Part shown: in pieces, positions 6,549-11,727 of the stretch | How positions within the stretch are numbered: position 1 is the stretch's first letter | How the letters are laid out: every line of letters starts with the position of its first letter | Assembly: GCA_049680295.1 (NCBI GenBank) | Contig: JBAUHN010000404.1 | Span: 1-11,727 of the forward strand | Direction: 5' to 3' | Length of the DNA: 11,727 bases | From: JBAUHN01 sp049680295 | GTDB taxonomy: Bacteria > Pseudomonadota > Alphaproteobacteria > Rhodobacterales > Rhodobacteraceae | Notes under the pieces: generated by a model | What the model saw: only the letters and a program-made list of their open reading frames with translations | Told to the model about the DNA's origin: nothing | Databases searched by the model: none | Made by a program: the position numbers and the translations under genes

Positions 6549-7178
6549 TTAGGAAAACAGTTTCGATCTGTTTGCGACGTCAACGAGTTCGGCGACCGAC
6601 TGCACGCGCATTTTCTCAAGTATGCGCGCGCGGTGATGATCAACAGTGCGCGGGCTAATACCCAAGTGGCGCGCAATGTCTTTGCTTGTGCTGCTCGACG
6701 GATGCGTGACAAGCAATTTCGCGACCTCTTTTTCCCGCTCGGTCAGGTTGCCAAATAGTGCTAAAGCACTGTCCGTTTTGTCGCGTATGCGGCGGGCGCT
6801 CGCGTCCATTTGAAAGGCAGATTCGATCTGTTTGACCAGTGTTTCTTGCTGGAATGGTTTTTCAAGAAAGTCGATGGCGCCGAGTTTCATTGCTCGAACC
6901 GATTCCGATATGCCGCCATGGCCGGTGATAAAGATGATCGGAATGCTGATTTTGCGCGCGACCAGATGTTCTTGCAACTCCAGACCGGACATATCGGGCA
7001 TGCCATAATCCAGTATCAGGCAGCCAGTTTGTTCGGGCACATAACCGTCCAGGAACGCCTGAGCTGATGGAAACGCAACCACGGCGTAGCCGCGTGTCCG
7101 CAGCGCGCGGGCCAGGGAAACGCGAATGGCTTCGTCGTCATCGACGATATAGACCACAGGTTCAGCGATTGGTTGCAT
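6549..7178 (-). CDS. FixJ-type response regulator (receiver + LuxR HTH)
   Basis: This is a 209-residue transcription regulator. The receiver domain (about residues 7-122) has the acidic pocket D13-D14-D15, phosphoacceptor D57 in LILDYGMPDMSG, T85 and K107 in EKPF. A linker follows, then a LuxR/FixJ-class DNA-binding domain (about 143-205) with LTEREKEVAKLL and the recognition-helix region ISPRTVDHHRARILEKM. Length and layout match FixJ/DctR/TodT-like regulators. I chose ATG 7178: it follows GAAGAA at suitable spacing, and the receiver begins six residues later. The frame stays open far upstream, but that part lies inside the kinase gene. The start overlaps the kinase end by 17 nt, so the kinase is almost certainly its partner. 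Target genes are unknown; the amino-sugar genes upstream on the same strand are one possibility. Confidence 0.92.
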   Translation of the reverse strand: MQPIAEPVVYIVDDDEAIRVSLARALRTRGYAVVAFPSAQAFLDGYVPEQTGCLILDYGMPDMSGLELQEHLVARKISIPIIFITGHGGISESVRAMKLGAIDFLEKPFQQETLVKQIESAFQMDASARRIRDKTDSALALFGNLTEREKEVAKLLVTHPSSSTSKDIARHLGISPRTVDHHRARILEKMRVQSVAELVDVANRSKLFS

Positions 7179-9510
7179 AATGTTCTTCATTTGCATGTTT
7201 TGGGGAAAGTGCTGGCAGGGTAAAGCAAAACTGGGATTGTCCGGAAGTGGTGGTTTGATACCAAATCTTTCCGCCATGTGCGTCGACAATAGTGCGACAA
7301 ATCGACAGCCCCAGACCCATACCATCGCTTTTTGTTGTCTTGAACTGCACGAAAGGGTCGAATTTGTCGGTAAACCCGGGGCCGGAATCGGTGATGGAGA
7401 CGTGTAATCCGGCCTCAGTGGTGTCGGCCGAAAGTTCCACCAATCGCTGCCCTTCTTCCTGACTGGCAATGGATTCGATTGCATTGCGCAACAGGTTCAC
7501 AAGCACTTGCGCAATCTGTACCCGCGAACCAAAAGCGCGCCCTTTAACCTGGGTCACAGTTCTCAGAGAAACTTTCTGCTCCTTGGCCTCGGGCCTTACC
7601 AAATTCAAGGTCTGTTCCAACAACGCGTTGAAATCGAACTGAGTTTTCCCGACGCCTTCCTTTTTGACAAAGCCGCGCAGCGCTTTGATAATGTCGCCTG
7701 CCCGGTGGGCGTGGCCGTCGGTTTCGCGCAAAATCGTTTCCAGCTGACCCAGGTTTTTTGCAGGGTCGCGCAGTACGAATTGCGCCGCGTCCATGTTTTG
7801 CGTGATCGCAAGCAATGGTTGATTAAGTTCATGTGCCAGACTTGTAGCCATTTGGCCCATCATATTCACGCGCGACGAATGCAACAGATCCAGGTTCAGT
7901 TTTTGAATTTCAAGTTCCGCTGCCTTGCGCGCGGTGATGTCATCAAATGTCACGACCGCATGCATGGGGGTGCCATCTTCGTTTAAAATTTCGATGACGT
8001 TTTCGCTGACCCAAAGTGTTGTGCCATCTTTGCGCAGATAGCGTTTCTCATGGACGTAGTCAGACCCGGAATTTTGGCTGTCTGCCACGAACAGGGGCGC
8101 CACTGGATCGTCGGGATGCGACAGATCCTGAATGGTCTGATCCAACAATTCAGCCGCATCATAGCCCAGCAAAGCCGCGAGCTTTGCATTCACGCGGGTA
8201 ATACGTCCGGTTTTTGCCTGAATTTGCGCCATCCCTCGCGATGCCAGATCGAAGGTTCGTCCAAATTCAGCTTCTGATTTCTTGCGCTCCGCAATGGCTT
8301 GCACCAACGTCTGGTTGGCACGTTCTAGTTCCCGGTAGGTGTTTGGCATCGGCTCGGCAGCTGAGACTTCACCTTGTGAGATCAGCGATGATCTCACCGC
8401 GAAAGCGCGTACCGGTTTGTTGATGTAATTCGCCAGCACGAGCCCCAGCAGTCCAGTCGCTGCAGCGATTCCGACAGCGATCCAAACATTCTGGGACCGG
8501 TTTTTCTTGATCTCGCCGGTGAAATCGGCCTCGGGTGCATAAACTGCAATTGTCCAAGGCAACTGCTCACTGATCGACGGCATCACCACCGAAACGTAGG
8601 TCGACCCATTGTGCTTAAACCGCGATGATATTTCGTGATCAACGGACACTTCGTTGTTGGTGGCCAGATTTCCGAAGGCTTCTTGTGCGACCGGATCATC
8701 AATTTCACTGATGCTGGCGAACCTATAGGTGCCATCACTGTTTTCTGCCCGGATTAGTCCTTGATCCGGGTGGGCAATAACATCGCCATTTCGGTTCAAG
8801 ATCAGCGCATTGCCGCTTTTGCCAATGTTCAGGCGGGACAGGAAATCTGAAATCGCCTCAATTCCGATGTCAACGCCGATGACACCTTGCAAAATGCCGT
8901 TCGCATTCACGACGGGCGATGCAACGGTGATGCCGGGCATTTGCGAGGTAAAGAAAATATAGGGGTCGGTCCAAATATTGGCCATTTTGTCTTTGGCAGT
9001 CTGATACCAAAGCCTTGCGCGCGGATCATAAACATCATCCGGGTCAGGTGCTTGCTTAACAACTGTGTATGTGCTGTCGCGCCACATAAGTTGCGTTTCA
9101 CGGGTGGTCCCGTCTCTGGATACGATCTTGGTGCGGTAGGGGCCTGGGCCTTTTTCGCTGCGCATCACATAGACAAAGCGCCCCTGTTCATCGCCATAAT
9201 ATACGCCTGAAAACTGGTCAGAAATCTGTAGTTGCTGAAAGAGCAGCTTTTCCAACTGTTCGAAATCTTCACTGGCAACGACACGGCTTTCTGCCAGCCG
9301 CGTCGCCAGTTCGGCAGCACTTTCGGCGGGTTTCAAGAACCCTCTGGAATGTTCAATTGTGTTTTTACCTGCGTCCCGCAACAAATCGCGTGCGTGATCC
9401 AGCAACACCCTTTCGGAGGTTAGAAAAGAAGAGAAGACAACGATCGAAACCGCAAAAAGTTGCAGACCGGCCAGACAAAGCGCCAGAACCACCCCTAACG
9501 AAAACTTCAT
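7162..9510 (-). CDS. membrane sensor histidine kinase (dCache, PAS, HisKA, HATPase)
   Basis: This is a 782-residue inner-membrane kinase. A transmembrane helix (about residues 5-29) is followed by a large periplasmic dCache_1-type domain (about 35-335) with YDPRARLWY (161-169) and VIGVDIGIEAI. A second helix (about 342-362) leads to a charged linker helix. A PAS domain with PAC follows (about 415-530; ends FDDITARKAAE), then a HisKA H-box with His560 in SLAHELNQPL and a HATPase with the N-box NLLRNAIESI (672-681), G1 DSGPGF (708-713) and G2 DGMGLGLS. All catalytic motifs are intact, so it should autophosphorylate and pass phosphate to the overlapping regulator. The AHELNQPL box is typical of kinases that pair with FixJ/DctD-type regulators. 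ATG 9510 has only a weak ribosome binding site but starts directly before the first membrane helix. The ligand is unknown. Confidence 0.93.
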   Translation of the reverse strand: MKFSLGVVLALCLAGLQLFAVSIVVFSSFLTSERVLLDHARDLLRDAGKNTIEHSRGFLKPAESAAELATRLAESRVVASEDFEQLEKLLFQQLQISDQFSGVYYGDEQGRFVYVMRSEKGPGPYRTKIVSRDGTTRETQLMWRDSTYTVVKQAPDPDDVYDPRARLWYQTAKDKMANIWTDPYIFFTSQMPGITVASPVVNANGILQGVIGVDIGIEAISDFLSRLNIGKSGNALILNRNGDVIAHPDQGLIRAENSDGTYRFASISEIDDPVAQEAFGNLATNNEVSVDHEISSRFKHNGSTYVSVVMPSISEQLPWTIAVYAPEADFTGEIKKNRSQNVWIAVGIAAATGLLGLVLANYINKPVRAFAVRSSLISQGEVSAAEPMPNTYRELERANQTLVQAIAERKKSEAEFGRTFDLASRGMAQIQAKTGRITRVNAKLAALLGYDAAELLDQTIQDLSHPDDPVAPLFVADSQNSGSDYVHEKRYLRKDGTTLWVSENVIEILNEDGTPMHAVVTFDDITARKAAELEIQKLNLDLLHSSRVNMMGQMATSLAHELNQPLLAITQNMDAAQFVLRDPAKNLGQLETILRETDGHAHRAGDIIKALRGFVKKEGVGKTQFDFNALLEQTLNLVRPEAKEQKVSLRTVTQVKGRAFGSRVQIAQVLVNLLRNAIESIASQEEGQRLVELSADTTEAGLHVSITDSGPGFTDKFDPFVQFKTTKSDGMGLGLSICRTIVDAHGGKIWYQTTTSGQSQFCFTLPALSPKHANEEHYATNR

Positions 9511-9652
9511 CGTGAATGCGTCTTTCTAGACAAACTACCAGAACCCTCGATCCCCGTGCCTCACAAACAACGGCTTGGATTGGGTTAGTGTTATCTTCGA
9601 AAACGCATATTTGCCATTGCAATCTGTGTCGTCGGCAGTTTTCCGTACAGCG

Positions 9653-10801
9653 TCAGCTTTGAAAATCGACCAGTCGTGTAATCCGGTTCAGTGCGGGGTT
9701 AAGCACAAACAGGCCCGAAAGACGGTTTTGAAACTGCCCCAATCCACAATCATCGCGCAAAAGCCCTGCCGGGATTGATGTGGCTTTCGCAATCGCCGAA
9801 CCAAGCGATTGCCCCGATTGATTGACCAAAACCGAGATTGCTTTGCTCAATTCCAAATCAGCCCCGGCCAAGGTACCGTCGCCCAGTGTCAGGCGACCAT
9901 CCTGACGGTGGATGCCGCGACCATTCAAAGTGAATTGTGTGATAGCGGACCCTGCCGTCGCCATTGCGTCGGATACCAAAAACACTCTGTCCGCGCCGAC
10001 CTTTGCATCAAGGGCCGCGCGAATGGTTGCGGGATGCACGTGGATCGCATCCGCAATAAGTCCGGCATGGACGTCGCCATGCGACAGGGCAGCGCCAACC
10101 AAGCCGGGTTCGCGATTGCCCAATTGGCTCATCGCGTTGAACAGATGCGTGACGCAGCGCGCGCCTGCGTCAAATGCTGCCATGCAGGTGTTATAGCAGG
10201 CGTCAGAGTGGCCCAGCGACACAATGATACCTGCGTCTGACAAGGCCGCGATCTGTGCGTTTGTGCAATTCTCCGGGGCGACGGTGATCATGACGTTCGG
10301 CAACCGGTCTGCCGCCTTTAGCAGCACCTGCAAATCACTGTCCGTCATCGACCGGATCAACGTAGGATCGTGGGCGCCTTTGCGGGCAACGGACAGATGC
10401 GGCCCCTCCAGATGAATGCCAACAATCCCGTCCACACCTTCTGACATCGCTTGTTCGACCGCATCAATGGCAGCTTGCGTGCGATCAGGTCGGTCGGTGA
10501 TCAATGTCGGCAAAAGTGCCGCTGTGCCGATGCTGGCGTGTGCCGCTGCCATGGTTTGCAACGTCGCGATGGATTGATCGTCATTAAACATCACCCCGCC
10601 GCCGCCATTGACCTGCAGATCGACAAACCCCGGCAGAATGGTTGCGCCGTTTAGGTCAGCGGTTTGGACGCCTTCGGGCAGCGCACCGGGACCTGCGATT
10701 TCAGCGCGCCCATCCGCAAAGGCCAGCAGCACCTTGTCGTCGTGCAGTTGTTTGCCGTCGTGAATGGCGCCGCCGACATAGGCTTTTGCAGGCTGGCTCA
10801 T
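9653..10801 (-). CDS. nagA: N-acetylglucosamine-6-phosphate deacetylase
   Basis: NagA hydrolyses GlcNAc-6-phosphate to glucosamine-6-phosphate and acetate in the cytoplasm, the committed step of GlcNAc use and of peptidoglycan amino-sugar recycling. The 382-residue protein has the amidohydrolase-superfamily pattern of NagA: PGFVDLQVNGGGGVMFND (57-74), HLEGPH with Glu132, LGHS with His198, THLFNAM with His219, a histidine in IADAIHVHP near 254 and the catalytic aspartate in VSDAM (Asp278). Glu132, His198 and His219 match the metal ligands known for the family. The length is normal. The start codon overlaps the stop of the SIS gene in ATGA, a strong sign of translational coupling within a nag operon. 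No clear terminator follows its stop before the kinase gene 142 nt downstream. Confidence 0.95.
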   Translation of the reverse strand: MSQPAKAYVGGAIHDGKQLHDDKVLLAFADGRAEIAGPGALPEGVQTADLNGATILPGFVDLQVNGGGGVMFNDDQSIATLQTMAAAHASIGTAALLPTLITDRPDRTQAAIDAVEQAMSEGVDGIVGIHLEGPHLSVARKGAHDPTLIRSMTDSDLQVLLKAADRLPNVMITVAPENCTNAQIAALSDAGIIVSLGHSDACYNTCMAAFDAGARCVTHLFNAMSQLGNREPGLVGAALSHGDVHAGLIADAIHVHPATIRAALDAKVGADRVFLVSDAMATAGSAITQFTLNGRGIHRQDGRLTLGDGTLAGADLELSKAISVLVNQSGQSLGSAIAKATSIPAGLLRDDCGLGQFQNRLSGLFVLNPALNRITRLVDFQS

Positions 10802-11727
10802 ACCGTCTCGGTCACTTTTTTAAGATGCCTGGGCGCGTCAGGGTTGATCCCCCTTGCTGTCGCTACACGTTCAACCATCGCATAAAAGCTGGCAATCAGC
10901 GCGATAGGGTCTGTCAGCGGATGATCCGTGCGCACGGTCGGCAGGCTGTGGGCCGAAGTGACCGCTTTAGTGGTGGCAAAGACTGTCGCACCTTTGGCCG
11001 CGATATTGTCTGCAACTTCCGCCAGCGCATTTTCAGCCGCATCACCGGCAGCCAGTGCGATGACCGGAAACCCCGCATCCACAATCGACACCGGCCCATG
11101 CAGCACCTCGGCTGAGGAATAGGATTCCGCGTGGATCTGGCAGGTTTCCTTGAATTTCAACGCCGCCTCGTTTGAGATGGCATAGGCCGGGCCGCGCCCT
11201 AAACAAAAGATTGAATTCCGGTCGCCCATTGCCGCCCGTGCTTCGGGCCAGTCGTGTCTAACGGCCTCATCCAACTGCTTTGGCAACGCATGGATGGCGC
11301 GGCGCAGATCGTTGTCCCTTGCCCATTCAGCCAGCAACCAAATGCCGGCAACTGCCGAATTCACAAAGGTTTTGGTGGCCGCCACACTCAGTTCTGGCCC
11401 GGCGTCCAAGAACAATGTGTGGTCGCTGACCTGCGCCAGTGGCGATTGCGGATCATTGGTCATCGCGATTGACAACGCCCCGCCGGATTGTGCCATCCGC
11501 GCCATTTCGACGATGTCGGGGCTTTTGCCCGATTGAGAGACAGACAGACAGGCGCTGCCCGCCAGATTAAGTCTGCGTTTGTAAACGGACGCAATGGACG
11601 GCCCCACTGACGCAATCGGCGTGCCGGTCAAAAGTTCGCAAGCGTATTTTAAATAGGTCGCGACATGGTCAGATGATCCGCGCGCAACGCTGACCAGAAA
11701 AGCCGGATCGCGTGCACGGAGCGCTTC
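10798..11727 (-). CDS. SIS-domain sugar-phosphate isomerase/deaminase, NagB-II/GlmS-like (5' end cut)
   Basis: The gene runs off the right edge, and 309 residues plus stop are visible. Two SIS domains are present. The first carries VSVARGSSDHVATYLKYA and the sugar-phosphate loop SVSQSGKSPDIVE. The second carries AALKFKETCQIHAESYSSAEVLHGP, and the C-terminus PRHLKKVTETV is of the GlmS type. The ARGSSD and SQSGKSPD signatures and the ATGA link to nagA favour a NagB-II-type glucosamine-6-phosphate deaminase (GlcN-6-P to fructose-6-P plus ammonia) over the biosynthetic GlmS, which has a glutaminase domain. The missing N-terminus should be about 30 residues if this is the SIS-only form, but a glutaminase domain outside the window cannot be excluded. 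An internal TTG at 11631 is not the start, because the conserved SIS motif lies upstream of it. Confidence 0.88.
   Translation of the reverse strand, partial: EALRARDPAFLVSVARGSSDHVATYLKYACELLTGTPIASVGPSIASVYKRRLNLAGSACLSVSQSGKSPDIVEMARMAQSGGALSIAMTNDPQSPLAQVSDHTLFLDAGPELSVAATKTFVNSAVAGIWLLAEWARDNDLRRAIHALPKQLDEAVRHDWPEARAAMGDRNSIFCLGRGPAYAISNEAALKFKETCQIHAESYSSAEVLHGPVSIVDAGFPVIALAAGDAAENALAEVADNIAAKGATVFATTKAVTSAHSLPTVRTDHPLTDPIALIASFYAMVERVATARGINPDAPRHLKKVTETV

Noticed and set aside
7179..7484. Extension of the response regulator by about 100 residues at its N-terminus.
   Set aside because: The extension is the antiparallel-free alternate frame of the kinase HATPase region, has no domain character, and the receiver begins right after ATG 7178.
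9365..9622. 85-codon open frame on the - strand ahead of the kinase gene.
   Set aside because: It overlaps the kinase N-terminal coding region, has no recognisable domain and no ribosome binding site.
9608..9623. Possible operator TTGC-CATT-GCAA upstream of the kinase gene.
   Set aside because: The arms are only 4 bp and no second copy is seen. Too short to support a binding site.

Overview
The window looks like a chromosomal segment from an alphaproteobacterium, most likely of the Rhodobacterales (Roseobacter group). The evidence is the ribosomal protein sequences (for example L5 starting MLDTATYTPRLKAAY, S14 of the long zinc-free type and a 62-residue L30), the FixJ-type regulator and the SIS-nagA gene pair. 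The assignment is by recognition of sequence style, not by a search.

Left third (1-3774, + strand): a tightly packed spc-type ribosomal protein operon in the order rplN (3' end only), rplX, rplE, rpsN, rpsH, rplF, rplR, rpsE, rpmD. Spacing is a few nucleotides or a slight overlap throughout. The exception is a 116-nt gap between rplR and rpsE that holds a perfect 9-bp hairpin without a U-tract. A strong intrinsic terminator closes the operon directly after rpmD, so the usual continuation (rplO, secY and so on) is not next door.

Middle (3917-6177, + strand): two overlapping genes (ATGA) for exported proteins. The first is a 588-residue Sel1-repeat protein with a cysteine-containing C-terminal tail. 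The second is a 165-residue cysteine-bearing protein that resembles DUF1036. They look like a functional pair in the periplasm, of unknown role. A 371-nt stretch with no recognisable gene (6178-6548) follows and separates them from the convergent genes on the right.

Right half (6549-11727, - strand, transcribed right to left): a SIS-domain sugar-phosphate isomerase/deaminase (5' end cut by the window edge) overlaps nagA by ATGA, which gives the last two steps of N-acetylglucosamine catabolism (GlcNAc-6-P to GlcN-6-P to fructose-6-P). After 142 nt comes a membrane histidine kinase (dCache sensor, PAS, HisKA, HATPase) overlapping its FixJ/LuxR-type response regulator. The kinase-regulator pair shares strand with the amino-sugar genes, but nothing in the sequence proves that it controls them.

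Most of the window is well-understood housekeeping DNA. The parts with least precedent are the Sel1/DUF1036-like pair, the modified ligand motif of the dCache sensor, the hairpin inside the ribosomal operon and the empty 371-nt gap. I did not find a clearly new defence or mobile system.
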